From Christensenellaceae bacterium OttesenSCG-928-K19 (GTDB lineage Bacteria > Bacillota > Clostridia > Christensenellales > Christensenellaceae), in assembly GCA_030266015.1 (NCBI GenBank), contig JAJDHD010000009.1, forward strand, positions 1 to 64,000: DNA of 64,000 nucleotides, given 5' to 3'. Position numbers and translations under genes: made by a program. This document shows positions 42,760 to 52,545 of the stretch, in pieces (the stretch's first letter is position 1; every line of letters begins with the position of its first letter). The notes under the pieces were generated by a model that saw nothing but the letters and a program-made list of their open reading frames with translations, ran no database searches and was not told where the DNA came from.

Positions 42760-45165
42760 ATGCAGGCAGAAGTGGGATATGGTAACAGCCCTGACAGCAC
42801 AATAGCTGGACGGCAGGCGGCTGGCCAAGCTCTGTCAAACGCAGGCAGAAAAGATCCCTGCGACCTTGTTTTCCTTTTTTGCACGGCACGCCACAACCAG
42901 GAAGTGTTGCGTAGCGCTGTAGCCCAAACAGTAGGCGATGCCTGCCCTATCTATGGCGGTGGCGCGGTAGGTGTTATTACAAACGAGAATTTCGGCTATG
43001 CAGGCGACCAGGTTGGTGTTGCCTGCATCTGGCTAGACGAAGATGAATGCACCCTGCTAATGGAAGATGGCCTGCTGGAAAGTGAATATGACACCGGCGT
43101 GCGCTTGGGCAAACAACTTGCCACAGCCGGAATACAAAAAGATTCCCCGGTTCTACTTTTTTATGACGCGGTAGACCAAACACAAGACCAAATGCGTTTG
43201 CTGATGGCCACATGGATTTTAGATGGGATAGAAAAGGGGTTGGGCTTTTTACCGGATCTAACCGGCGCAGGCCTGCAAGGCGACCATATTTGCACGCCTA
43301 CCCTGCTATACGCAGGTGATAATACAGCATCTCATTGCGCCTTTGCTCTTAAATTATCAGATAATATCTGCGTCGACCATGTCATCATGCATGGTTGCCG
43401 CCCTGCATCTCCATATTATACCGTCACAAAAGCGGACGGCCCCACGATCCTCGAGATCAACGGCCAGCCAGCCCTCACATTTATGGATAGCTTGCTCGGC
43501 CCTGCGTTAAAGCCGGATGACTACCCTTTCTTTTTACTTTTCGGCATCAACCACAGCGGACACTGGGATGAGTTTGACGAGGACAATTATGCCAGCAGGC
43601 TATGCCTTGGGATTGATAAAGAACGCAGGGGCATTATCATGTTTGAGCCGGACATGGTCGCGGGAACAAAATTCCAGATCATGTGCCGGTCTTTGAAGTT
43701 GGATTACATGAAGCCAAAAATCCAGAAGCTTTTTGACAAGCTTGACGGACACGATCCATTCTTTGCCATATACATTGATTGCGCGGGCCGGTGCGCCGGA
43801 TATGGCGGCGTGGAACTAGAGGATGCTTATGTTATACAAGATGCCGTAAATGGCCGCGTACCGCTCCTTGGTCTTTACACCGGTGTAGAAATTGCTTCCA
43901 TAGGCGGCCGACCCCGCGGCTTGGATTGGACTGGGGTTTTCTGTATCTTTTCAAAGAGTGCTTCTGATGGCCACACGCAAAGAGCGTGCAGGAGAGCACA
44001 GCCTTTACATACCGAGGAAAATCTGCCCGCAACAGAAGCGGCCCTCACACCGGATGGCTTGGAAAAACTGAATGAACACAACGTATCTAAAATACTGGCA
44101 CTGGACGCACGCTCCATTGCTATACGCCATGAGCTGGAGCAAAAGCGCCACGGCTTTGCCCTGCTGGCCGAGCTTGCCATATCCTTGCGTAGTGGCAACA
44201 GCAATACCAATATTTTTCACATGGCAACACAGCGCATAAACGCAGCGCTCAATATGCAAAAAACTATTGTGCTGATACCGAGCGCCGACGAGGCGTTTGT
44301 TCCCACAGTATTACAGGGATATTCCTCGGAGGAGAAAGCGGGACTTGCCGGCAGCCAAATCAATATAGACGAGGAGTTGCTCCATATAGAAAAACCGGTG
44401 CTGGTAACAGCGGTTGATCCGCCAGATCGTTTCGCCGGATTACGCAACACGCTCAAGCTCCCGTATTTCATTTCTACACCCGTTGTGATAGAAAACAAGG
44501 TGTCCGCTATTTTAATTACAGGACGAATGATGGAGGCTCCCCCGTTCTTATCAAGGCTGACCCAAAACGACATGGAAACCGTACAAGCCATCAGCATACT
44601 TTTGGGCTCCGTATTAATGCACCAAAGGTTGGACGACGCAAACAGGCTGGCACAAACGGATGCACTCACCGGGCTTTTTAACCGGCGTGCGCTGGAATGG
44701 CAAGTCGCAGAACTTTTACGCCAGAACCTGACCTATGATAAAATGTCAGCATTTATCATGATTGATATCGATTACTTTAAATCAGTAAACGACAAATATG
44801 GGCACATTGTAGGCGACCAGACGTTGAAGAAACTGGCGAAGATGCTGCGCAATAAATTTCGTGCCACAGACCTCATTGCCCGCCTGGGCGGCGATGAATT
44901 TGCCATGTTCTGCACGCTAACCACCGATGTGGCACCGCTGGTTGCAAAAGTGGAGAAATTGCTGAGCAAATGGCACGACTCACCTCTTAAAGCGAGTAAG
45001 GGAAAAAGCTTCCACTCGTCTCTCAGCATTGGCATCTCCGTTGCACCGCGCGACGGTACTTCTTATCAGGATCTGCTGCACAGAGCCGATATCGCCCTAT
45101 ACAAATCAAAGCAAAACGGACGGAATCAATACACTGTTTACGACGCAAAAACAATGCCAAAATAG
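42760..45165 (+). CDS. FIST-GAF-GGDEF sensor diguanylate cyclase
   Basis: An 801-residue cytoplasmic sensor. Residues about 15-210 form a FIST N domain (DPCDLVFLFCTARHNQEVL, YGGGAVGVITN), and 220-390 a FIST C domain, thought to bind small ligands such as amino acids. A GAF-like domain follows at about 460-615. The C-terminal GGDEF domain (about 630-795) has an intact active site, GGDEF at 710-714, and an inhibitory I-site, RATD at 701-704, five residues before it. The cyclase should make cyclic di-GMP and be feedback-inhibited. The ATG at 42760 lacks a good ribosome site, while AAAGGA at 42712 lies far upstream in sequence closed by a stop. No membrane helix is seen. Confidence 0.88.
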   Translation: MQAEVGYGNSPDSTIAGRQAAGQALSNAGRKDPCDLVFLFCTARHNQEVLRSAVAQTVGDACPIYGGGAVGVITNENFGYAGDQVGVACIWLDEDECTLLMEDGLLESEYDTGVRLGKQLATAGIQKDSPVLLFYDAVDQTQDQMRLLMATWILDGIEKGLGFLPDLTGAGLQGDHICTPTLLYAGDNTASHCAFALKLSDNICVDHVIMHGCRPASPYYTVTKADGPTILEINGQPALTFMDSLLGPALKPDDYPFFLLFGINHSGHWDEFDEDNYASRLCLGIDKERRGIIMFEPDMVAGTKFQIMCRSLKLDYMKPKIQKLFDKLDGHDPFFAIYIDCAGRCAGYGGVELEDAYVIQDAVNGRVPLLGLYTGVEIASIGGRPRGLDWTGVFCIFSKSASDGHTQRACRRAQPLHTEENLPATEAALTPDGLEKLNEHNVSKILALDARSIAIRHELEQKRHGFALLAELAISLRSGNSNTNIFHMATQRINAALNMQKTIVLIPSADEAFVPTVLQGYSSEEKAGLAGSQINIDEELLHIEKPVLVTAVDPPDRFAGLRNTLKLPYFISTPVVIENKVSAILITGRMMEAPPFLSRLTQNDMETVQAISILLGSVLMHQRLDDANRLAQTDALTGLFNRRALEWQVAELLRQNLTYDKMSAFIMIDIDYFKSVNDKYGHIVGDQTLKKLAKMLRNKFRATDLIARLGGDEFAMFCTLTTDVAPLVAKVEKLLSKWHDSPLKASKGKSFHSSLSIGISVAPRDGTSYQDLLHRADIALYKSKQNGRNQYTVYDAKTMPK

Positions 45166-45390
45166 CCTATAAGCTGCACTATCCCCAGACGGTAAACGGT
45201 AAAGCTGCCGCTTGCTTGTTTGGATGTTCTCTCTACCCAAATTGCCACATATTCAAGTTCGCTTATTTAAAACTCAGTGAATCCTTGCTAATTTTTTCTG
45301 CCATCTTTCTGCTTCAAAGAATTTACTTTACAAACACTTAACCATTTCCGTGATACAATAAAAATAAAATAATGATGCAAGGTGAAACAA

Positions 45391-46077
45391 ATGAAGCTGT
45401 TGATAATTGAAGACGAAGAGGATTTGCTGGAAATGTTGGTGCGCGGCTTTGAAAAGCTGGGGTATGCGACAGATGGTTTATTAGACGGCGAGGAAGGTCT
45501 TGAGGCGATCCAAACGGGGGTTTATGATCTTGTGGTGCTGGATTTGAACCTTCCCGGCATGGATGGGATTGACATTCTACAAAAAGTGCGGGAGGAAGAC
45601 CCTGAACAAAGGATTATTGTGCTTACCGCCCGGGCAGAATATACCGAGCGTGTGAAGGGGCTGAACCTGGGGGCGAACGATTATCTGGTAAAGCCATTTG
45701 ACTTTGGCGAACTGATTGCCCGCGTTCAAAACCTACTGCGACGCAGAATTGTGCAGCAGAACGCAGTGATGGAATGCAAAGGGATCCGCATTGACACCAC
45801 CCGGCGGATAGCGCTGGACAAAAACGGAAAAGCAATAAACCTGACGACACGTGAATACATGATATTGGAATACCTTGCAATGCACGCAGGCACACCTGTT
45901 TCCGCGGAAGAACTGATAGAGCATATCTGGGCGGATGACGAGGGGCTTTTTTCCAACGCAGTGAAGGTACACATCAGCCAATTACGCAAAAAGCTACGGG
46001 AACACACCACGCAAGAGGTGATCGCGACACAACGGGCCATGGGCTATATTATAGAAAAAGAAGGAGACATGGCATGA
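45391..46077 (+). CDS. OmpR-family response regulator
   Basis: A 228-residue two-component regulator. The receiver domain starts MKLLIIEDEEDLLEML, with the phosphoacceptor D51 in VVLDLNLPGMDG and the switch lysine in ANDYLVKPFDF. The C-terminal winged helix contains DTTRRIALDKNGKAINLTTREYMILEYLAMH and SNAVKVHISQLRKKL. The ATG at 45391 has AAGGTG 6 bases upstream; an in-frame GTG at 45382 is part of that site. It overlaps the kinase gene by four bases. Confidence 0.92.
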   Translation: MKLLIIEDEEDLLEMLVRGFEKLGYATDGLLDGEEGLEAIQTGVYDLVVLDLNLPGMDGIDILQKVREEDPEQRIIVLTARAEYTERVKGLNLGANDYLVKPFDFGELIARVQNLLRRRIVQQNAVMECKGIRIDTTRRIALDKNGKAINLTTREYMILEYLAMHAGTPVSAEELIEHIWADDEGLFSNAVKVHISQLRKKLREHTTQEVIATQRAMGYIIEKEGDMA

Positions 46078-47309
46078 AAAAATGGTCTTTGCGCTTTCGG
46101 CTGACACTGGCCACGGCAATTATTATCACGGCAATTGCCGTGATGCTTACCTTGGTATCTATGTATCAGACGAGCTTTGTCGCGGTGCAAACGGCTTCGG
46201 CTGTTAATGTTGATGACGACTTTTATGCAGTGGAAGAATCTGTAGGGGTTTATGGTATTGCCGATGAAAGCATCTCTGCCGCAGCCAGCATGGACGATAC
46301 GCTAATGGAAGAATACAATGCGGACACCGCCCCTGTACTGGGTGGATACCCCTCCTCAACTTATTCGGACGGCTATACCCTGCCGTCCTCCGTTGCGATT
46401 GTTGTGCAGCAGTTCAATGAGACAAATTTGTTTTTTATGTGCTTTATCATCGGCGCCGGTATTATTATTACATGGTTTGCGCTGGGACGGGCATTAAAAC
46501 CTGTGCGCGACCTAAGCGACAAAATAACAGGGATTAGCGAGAACGACTTGGATGTGCGTATTACAGACTTTGAAGCGGGAGATGAAATAAACCGTCTGGC
46601 ACACTCTTTTAATCATATGCTGGAGCGGCTGGAGGGCGCGTTTGAAGCACAAAAAGGATTCGCATCCGCCGCCGCGCACGAGCTAAAAACACCGCTCGCC
46701 ACAATAAAGGCAAGCCTTGATGTGTTGGAAATTGGCGATGCGCCGCAGGTGCAGGAATATGAACGTGCGGCAGAGGTGACACGAAAACAGACAGAACGCA
46801 TGATCGCCCTGGTGGACGATTTATTCCAAGTGTCTATGTCACAATACGATTTTAAAGACAGCGTGAATTTGGCAGAGCTTGTGCAGGACGCCCTGCAGGA
46901 ACAAAAACCGCAGATTGAGGATAAAAAAATAAGCGTATATCTTTATGACCACACGAAAAATCTCCTAACAGGCAATGCCGGTATGCTAAGCCACGCGATA
47001 GGGAATGTCATTTCCAACGCAGTGAAATACAACAAGGATAAAGGGACGGTTTCTATTCACATTAACCAGAACGAGCATGACTATACAATCAAGGTCTCGG
47101 ACACGGGGATTGGAATACCCGAAGACCAACGCGAAAAAGTTTTTGAGGCATTTTACCGTATCGATTCCTCACGCTCACGCAAGGTGGGCGGCGCAGGGAT
47201 GGGGCTGGCCATCACAAAAAAAATGGTGGATGCGCACGGCGGTAGCGTAGTAATTCTGGAAGGCGAAGATGGCGGGACCAGTGTGAAGATTACCCTACCC
47301 AAAATCTGA
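46074..47309 (+). CDS. Sensor histidine kinase
   Basis: A 411-residue membrane kinase, partner of the preceding regulator. It has helices at about 10-28 and 120-143 around a 90-residue extracytoplasmic loop with acidic and aromatic residues. A HAMP segment follows (about 145-195), then HisKA with phosphoacceptor H202 in AAAHELKTPLATIK. The HATPase domain has GNVISNAVKYN, VSDTGIGIP and SRSRKVGGAGMGLAITKK. The ligand is unknown. Its position after the exporter and cyclase genes suggests an envelope signal, which is inference. ATGA overlap shows coupling. Confidence 0.92.
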   Translation: MKKWSLRFRLTLATAIIITAIAVMLTLVSMYQTSFVAVQTASAVNVDDDFYAVEESVGVYGIADESISAAASMDDTLMEEYNADTAPVLGGYPSSTYSDGYTLPSSVAIVVQQFNETNLFFMCFIIGAGIIITWFALGRALKPVRDLSDKITGISENDLDVRITDFEAGDEINRLAHSFNHMLERLEGAFEAQKGFASAAAHELKTPLATIKASLDVLEIGDAPQVQEYERAAEVTRKQTERMIALVDDLFQVSMSQYDFKDSVNLAELVQDALQEQKPQIEDKKISVYLYDHTKNLLTGNAGMLSHAIGNVISNAVKYNKDKGTVSIHINQNEHDYTIKVSDTGIGIPEDQREKVFEAFYRIDSSRSRKVGGAGMGLAITKKMVDAHGGSVVILEGEDGGTSVKITLPKI

Positions 47310-47423
47310 TGGGCATGGTTGTGCACAGAAGGCAGGTACGAAGCCAAAGATACTCCTTCTGCCATTAGGCGGATTGTTTTCTGTTATACCTGTGGGCAGC
47401 GCATGAGGCGGCACACCTTCTGT

Positions 47424-48911
47424 TTATCTCTCCGTCTTATTAACAGAATGGGCGGACGAATATTTTGCATCAAGCTTTTTCAGGTTTTCCAATTCTTTCC
47501 TCAAATCTTTACGCACATGATATTGCCAGAAGCACTCGCCAATAAAACTGACCATATGCATCCATTTGAACCGAAACAACGCGTAGAGGACACGCCCCGG
47601 CGAATAAATCTTCTTGCTGGCAATGATAATTTCCTGCTGCAACTCGTACGGTTTTATGTTTTGAGGATAATGAACGACGTTGCCATTATACCTATCCCAG
47701 TCCTGGTGGAGAAGCAAGTGCTTGTTCTTCTCAAAAAAAGGTGTGCCTGGTGTAAAGAACAATGATTGCACCAACGTGCCGTGGATATGGTTGTCTCGCA
47801 CAAATTTGGCGATTTTTTTGCCTACGCCCTTCTGGTCTTTTTCCGCACCCACCATAAAAAGACCGCGTACACCAATGCCATGCGCATGGATGTTGCGGAT
47901 AGCAGAGACAAGATCGCGATAGTTACAATCCTTGTTAAATTCTTTATATGAGTCATCATCTAAAAACTCGACTCCGATGGACACCTCCATAAAACCAGCC
48001 TGCTTCATCAGAGCCAGCATCTCATCATCAAAACCAACCTCGTAGCGCGCCTGCACGGTGAAATTGTATTTGATGTCGCTTTCTATGATGGCCTTCAACA
48101 CAGAGATCGCCCATTCGCGATCCTGAGGAAAATTATCGTCCGTGATCCACACACAGCTCTTAAAGCGCGGAATAAACGGTTTTTTGTGAAATTCAATTGC
48201 TTGACGAATATCTTCCACAATATTCTGTGGTGTGCGCTTTCGTATTTTTCGGCCAAAGTGCCGAATCACCGTGCAATAAGAGCAATTATGCGGGCAACCG
48301 CGAGAGGCATGCACCTGCGGCCACAATGTGTAGTAATATTTTGCCATGCGCGCATAGTCGTGGACAAGGTTTCTGTCTGGAATGGTATCTATGTTTTCCG
48401 GTTGACGGCGCTCACCGGTAAAAACGACTTTCTCCTCCCGCCAGAGGACAACGCCGGGAAAATCGATTTCCTGCCCGTTTCGAAGGGCGTGTATCAGCTC
48501 TGTGATAGACTCGTCAGCATCGCCTGTCAGTACATAATCGCAATGTTGTATGGCCTCAGGGTAATTAAGCGAAGCGTGCATACCACCCATCACGAGGACA
48601 GCGTTTGATTTTTCACGCAGTCTATCCGCAATCTCATAGGAACGCACGGCGTTAAATGTGTTGACAGAAAAGAAAATGATATCAGCGTCATATACATCCT
48701 CATACCGGATCAGCGAGACAGATTCACTGTACATCAGCGTATCCGTCACAATCTTTTGCGCAATAGTCGCAAGCGTGACAAGGCCGGTGGACGGGTTTCG
48801 GATATACTTATTGTATGTGAAAAAATTGAGGAAAGATTTGCGGTAAGGGGAATAATTGCCCGCTTCGATCATACGAATCTTATTGACTTTTTGAGGGTTG
48901 GATGCAAACAT
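47424..48911 (-). CDS. B12-binding-type radical SAM protein
   Basis: A 495-residue enzyme of unknown substrate. The N-terminal region (about 1-180) resembles the cobalamin-binding domain found before radical SAM cores: DADIIFFSVNTFNAV, AVLVMGGMHASLN, CDYVLTGDADESITELI. The core carries CPHNCSYC, cysteines 206, 210 and 213, which hold the 4Fe-4S cluster that splits S-adenosylmethionine. VWITDDNF, SIGVEFLDDDSY and GLFMVGAEKD follow. The ATG at 48911 follows GGAG by 7 bases. This subgroup includes methyltransferases and ring-forming enzymes on lipids and peptides. It stands alone, convergent to the histidine kinase. Confidence 0.85.
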   Translation of the reverse strand: MFASNPQKVNKIRMIEAGNYSPYRKSFLNFFTYNKYIRNPSTGLVTLATIAQKIVTDTLMYSESVSLIRYEDVYDADIIFFSVNTFNAVRSYEIADRLREKSNAVLVMGGMHASLNYPEAIQHCDYVLTGDADESITELIHALRNGQEIDFPGVVLWREEKVVFTGERRQPENIDTIPDRNLVHDYARMAKYYYTLWPQVHASRGCPHNCSYCTVIRHFGRKIRKRTPQNIVEDIRQAIEFHKKPFIPRFKSCVWITDDNFPQDREWAISVLKAIIESDIKYNFTVQARYEVGFDDEMLALMKQAGFMEVSIGVEFLDDDSYKEFNKDCNYRDLVSAIRNIHAHGIGVRGLFMVGAEKDQKGVGKKIAKFVRDNHIHGTLVQSLFFTPGTPFFEKNKHLLLHQDWDRYNGNVVHYPQNIKPYELQQEIIIASKKIYSPGRVLYALFRFKWMHMVSFIGECFWQYHVRKDLRKELENLKKLDAKYSSAHSVNKTER

Positions 48912-49214
48912 TGGCTTCTCCTGATGATGCTTGAATAACTCCAGCATACACTATCCGGGGAAAATCCTCAATTGCCGAGCGAAAGAATTTCTTGTTTGTG
49001 GGCGTGCTGCTGCAATCATGATGACAAAAAAGCAAAACTCCCTTACCCAAAATTAACTGATACGGTAGAAAAAGCGCCTCTCACTTTGGTGGAGGCACTT
49101 TTTTTGTGTGTAACAATCGCCGGATCGGTTTGCCCAAATTTGCTTATTGGGATGGCTTCCCATACAAACAACTGGAACACAGAATAACCAGAAAGCTGAA
49201 GGATTGTTTTTTAC
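48912..49214. other. Gap with bidirectional terminator
   Basis: About 300 bases between the radical SAM gene and gcvPB. Only the terminator at 49074-49105 is recognised. The rest is AT-rich and presumably holds the radical SAM promoter; no convincing boxes were found. Confidence 0.4.
49074..49105. terminator. Terminator of the glycine cleavage operon (bidirectional)
   Basis: GCGCCTC (49074-49080) and GAGGCAC (49092-49098) pair around an 11-base loop, with TTTTTTT on the plus side and TTTTT on the minus side. It ends the gcv operon on the minus strand. Confidence 0.75.
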
Positions 49215-50666
49215 TTACTCCGGAAATTCATATTTTAAAATCGGATTCCTTGCCGCGCTTACTTCATCCGGCCTGCCTACAGGAGTGGTCGCCGGTGTTG
49301 CGTGGAGCGCCTCCGGGTCTGTCTCTGCTTGTGTCAATATCTCTTTGATAGCGGCAAGCGAAGCATCCAGCGTTTCCCGGCTCTCCGTTTCTGTCGGCTC
49401 AAACATCAGTGCTTCGGGCACAATAAGCGGAAAATACATCGTCGGCGGATGAAATCCTTTGTCAATCATAGATTTTGCCACGTCCATCGCAGATACACCC
49501 GTTCGTTTTTTAAAGCTTTCCAGGCCTATTACAAATTCGTGCATACAGGGGGAATCATATGTCACATCCGAGTAGTCCTTCAGGCTATGCAACATATAGT
49601 TTGCGTTTAGCACAGCATTTACCGAAGCTGCCTTGAGCCCGTCGCCACCCAACATCAGGAGGTAGGAATATGCCTTGAGCGCCACAAGGAAATTGCCATA
49701 GAATGACTTTACCCTGCCAATGCTTTTGGGCCTGTCGTATTCCATATGATATCCATCATCATCTTTTGTAATCACGGGCACCGGCAAATATGCTGAAAGC
49801 AGCTTTTTACACCCCACCGGGCCACTGCCCGGGCCGCCGCCGCCATGCGGCGCGGAAAGCGTTTTGTGCAAGTTCCAGTGCACCACATCAAAGCCCATGT
49901 CACCCGGGCGGGTCACGCCCATTACCGCGTTCAGGTTTGCCCCGTCGTAATACAGCAAACCGCCTTCGTTGTGTACAATTTCTGAAATCTCACAGATTCC
50001 CTTTTCAAATTTGCCCAGTGTGTTGGGATTTGTGAGCATCAGTGCGGCCACCGTGCCATCCATCACCGTACGTAGCGCATCAAGGTCTACGCATCCATCT
50101 TCCCCAGATTTTACATTAACAATTTCATAGCCGCACATTGCCGCAGAAGCGGGATTTGTCCCGTGCGCGGAATCGGGGATAATCACCTTTGTCCGCTTAT
50201 CATCTCCCCTATCCAGATGGTATGCGCGTATAAGCTGCAATCCCGCCCATTCCCCGTGCGCGCCTGCCGCAGGCTGCAATGATGTGCTGTCCATACCGGA
50301 TACTTCGTTTAACATTTGCTGCGTCTCATACAGCACCTGCAAGCATCCCTGCACTGTTTCTTCGGGCTGCAACGGGTGGATATCCGTAAGTCCGGGCAAT
50401 GACGCAGCTTTTTCATTCACTTTAGGATTATATTTCATGGTGCATGAACCAAGCGGATAAAAACCATCGTCCACACCATAGGCCCGTTTTGAGAGTGCGG
50501 TATAATGCCGCACAACATCTACCTCTGCCATCTCGGGCAAACGGGCAGGCTGCCCACGCAAATATCCGCCGTCCATTGGATATTTCGCGTTTAATTCGTT
50601 ATGGGGGAGCATGGTGCACCGCCTGCCAATCTTGCTTTTTTTAAAAGAAAGCTTCATTTCGCTCAT
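49215..50666 (-). CDS. gcvPB: Glycine dehydrogenase (decarboxylating) subunit 2
   Basis: PLP-bearing half of the split P protein. It decarboxylates glycine and passes the aminomethyl group to lipoyl-GcvH. The 483-residue protein has YPLGSCTMKYNPK, QPAAGAHGEWAGL and GTNPASAAMCG, with the PLP lysine K268 in WNLHKTLSAPHGGGGPG. It overlaps the gcvPA stop by four bases (ATGA), fitting equal expression of the two subunits. It is the last gene of the operon before a terminator. The C-terminal 30 residues are more variable and Thr/Ala-rich than the core. Confidence 0.95.
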   Translation of the reverse strand: MSEMKLSFKKSKIGRRCTMLPHNELNAKYPMDGGYLRGQPARLPEMAEVDVVRHYTALSKRAYGVDDGFYPLGSCTMKYNPKVNEKAASLPGLTDIHPLQPEETVQGCLQVLYETQQMLNEVSGMDSTSLQPAAGAHGEWAGLQLIRAYHLDRGDDKRTKVIIPDSAHGTNPASAAMCGYEIVNVKSGEDGCVDLDALRTVMDGTVAALMLTNPNTLGKFEKGICEISEIVHNEGGLLYYDGANLNAVMGVTRPGDMGFDVVHWNLHKTLSAPHGGGGPGSGPVGCKKLLSAYLPVPVITKDDDGYHMEYDRPKSIGRVKSFYGNFLVALKAYSYLLMLGGDGLKAASVNAVLNANYMLHSLKDYSDVTYDSPCMHEFVIGLESFKKRTGVSAMDVAKSMIDKGFHPPTMYFPLIVPEALMFEPTETESRETLDASLAAIKEILTQAETDPEALHATPATTPVGRPDEVSAARNPILKYEFPE

Positions 50667-51976
50667 TTCGCCACCCCCTTCAGCACATTGATTAAATTGT
50701 CAATCTCCTCTTTGCCGGTGAGCTCTGTGGCACACCACAATATGCTGCCGTTTGGCTGAGCAAGGCCACCCAATATATCTTCTTTATCAAGCGCTGCCTG
50801 CACAACATCTGCATCAGCAGACGCCGTAGTAATAAACTCATGGAAGAATTCACCATCATAAACTCTATCAAACCCCAGTTTTTCCAGCTCTTCGGCTAGG
50901 TAATGCGCGTTTGCGTAGCATTGCAACGCCACCTCCCGCATTCCGTCCCTGCCCATCATCGTCATATACATGGCTGCGCGCAGAGCACACCACGCCTGGT
51001 TGGAGCAAATATTGCTGCCTGCCTTTTCCCGTCGAATATGCTGCTCTCGCGCCTGCAACGTCAGCACAAACGCGCGGTTGCCTTTTGCGTCCTGCGTCTG
51101 CCCCACCATCCTGCCGGGCATTTTACGCATCAGCTTTTTAGTGCAAGCAATGTAGCCCACATAAGGGCCGCCAAACGCTAGCGGCATACCAAGCGGCTGC
51201 CCGTCACCCACGGTGATATCCGCTCCCTGCTCTCCCGGCGTTTTCAGCAATGCCGCGGCAATAGGGTTCGTATATGCAACCAGCTTCGCACCACTTTCAT
51301 GAACTGTTTCTGCACAGCCTTCCAAATTCTCCAGCAAGCCGTAGTAATTAGGGCTGGCAACAACAACTGCCGCAACGTCATCGCCCAACTTTTCCTTTAA
51401 TGCTACAAAGTCTGTCTTTCCGTCCTTTAGGCCAACCACCTCTACCGGCATACCCAGCGGGGCAGCATAAGTTTTTACCGTCTGCACCACCTGCGGATTT
51501 AACCCTTCACTCAGCAAAATACGGTTGCGCCCACGTTCCCTTGCCATCAGGCAAGCCTCGCCCGTGGCGCTTGCCCCGTCATAGACCGAAGCGTTGGATA
51601 CCTCCATGCCGGTGAGCTCGCAGATCATCGTCTGGTATTCAAAGATACCCTGCAATATGCCCTGACTCATTTCCGCCTGGTAGGGCGTGTATGCTGTGAC
51701 GAACTCCCCGCGAGACGCTAATGCGTCCAGCGCGGCAGGGATAAAATGCCTGTATGCCCCCGCGCCCAGAAAAACATCCCGGTAAATTTTGTTCTTTTCC
51801 GCGTAATGCGATACGCGCTTCAAAGTATTTATTTCGTCGCCACACGCAGGGATCTCCATCTCACGTCCAAGCAGAACCTCTTGCGGAATATCCGCATAGA
51901 GGTCTTCTTCCCGCTGGTACCCCAGACTTTCCAGCATCTCCTGTTTTTCCGCCGGCGTTGCCGGAACATACCCCAT
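50663..51976 (-). CDS. gcvPA: Glycine dehydrogenase (decarboxylating) subunit 1
   Basis: Other half of the split P protein, 437 residues. It starts YVPATPAEKQEMLESLG, then has SHYAEKNKIYRDVFLGAGAYRHFIP, then TPYQAEMSQGILQGIFEYQTMI with LTGMEVSNASVYDGASA after it, all strongly conserved in GcvPA. The ATG at 51976 follows AAAGGAG; the longer frame to 52012 has no support. A 162-base gap to gcvH is the only wide space in the operon and contains a small hairpin (GCGGGA/TTCCCG, about 51995-52016). Confidence 0.95.
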   Translation of the reverse strand: MGYVPATPAEKQEMLESLGYQREEDLYADIPQEVLLGREMEIPACGDEINTLKRVSHYAEKNKIYRDVFLGAGAYRHFIPAALDALASRGEFVTAYTPYQAEMSQGILQGIFEYQTMICELTGMEVSNASVYDGASATGEACLMARERGRNRILLSEGLNPQVVQTVKTYAAPLGMPVEVVGLKDGKTDFVALKEKLGDDVAAVVVASPNYYGLLENLEGCAETVHESGAKLVAYTNPIAAALLKTPGEQGADITVGDGQPLGMPLAFGGPYVGYIACTKKLMRKMPGRMVGQTQDAKGNRAFVLTLQAREQHIRREKAGSNICSNQAWCALRAAMYMTMMGRDGMREVALQCYANAHYLAEELEKLGFDRVYDGEFFHEFITTASADADVVQAALDKEDILGGLAQPNGSILWCATELTGKEEIDNLINVLKGVAK

Positions 51977-52138
51977 ATCCTTTTTCTCCTTTATATTGCG
52001 CACGGGAAACAATGTCCCGCTTCACAAGCTCTTCCCCATAACATCCGACAGCTCCGCTTTGCTATGTACAAGAGATAAGCCAGTACATAAAAATGGCTGC
52101 AAAACTAGATCGGATTTATAACAAAGTAGAGCTTTGGT

Positions 52139-52519
52139 TTACTCTTGCTCCGCGAGAAACTTTTCATATTCCTCCGCATCCATTAACTCATCCAAATGGC
52201 CAAGGCCTTCCAACTCCACCAGCCATGCACCATAGCAATCCGAATTCACAATTTCCGGGCTGTCTGCCACTTCTTCATTGATTGCCGACACAGTGCCATC
52301 CACAGGCGCAATCACGTCAGATGTAGCCTTTACCGATTCCACAACGGCAAAATTATCACCATGCTCCAGCACGTCGCCCACTTGGGGCAGTTCCACATAA
52401 ACAAGGTCGCCCAGCTCTTCTTGCGCATGGTCGGTGATGCCGACTTGCACTTTGCCGCCACCCAACTCCTTTACCCATTCGTGTGACTCCGCATACTTCA
52501 AGTCTGATGGTATATTCAT
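52139..52519 (-). CDS. gcvH: Glycine cleavage system H protein
   Basis: Lipoyl carrier that shuttles the aminomethyl group between P, T and L proteins. The 126-residue protein has the whole barrel: YAESHEWVKELGGGKVQVGITDHAQEELGDLVYVELP in two parts, and the lipoylated lysine K64 in VVESVKATSDVIAPVDG. AGGAGG stands 8 bases before the ATG. No lipoyl ligase or L protein gene is in the window, so the enzyme that reoxidises it is coded elsewhere. Confidence 0.95.
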   Translation of the reverse strand: MNIPSDLKYAESHEWVKELGGGKVQVGITDHAQEELGDLVYVELPQVGDVLEHGDNFAVVESVKATSDVIAPVDGTVSAINEEVADSPEIVNSDCYGAWLVELEGLGHLDELMDAEEYEKFLAEQE

Positions 52520-52545
52520 ATTTGTTCCTCCTGTTTTATGCTTTT

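Noticed and set aside
47326-47372. Inverted repeat CAGAAGG/CCTTCTG after the histidine kinase as a terminator
   Set aside because: No T-tract follows on either strand and the loop is long.
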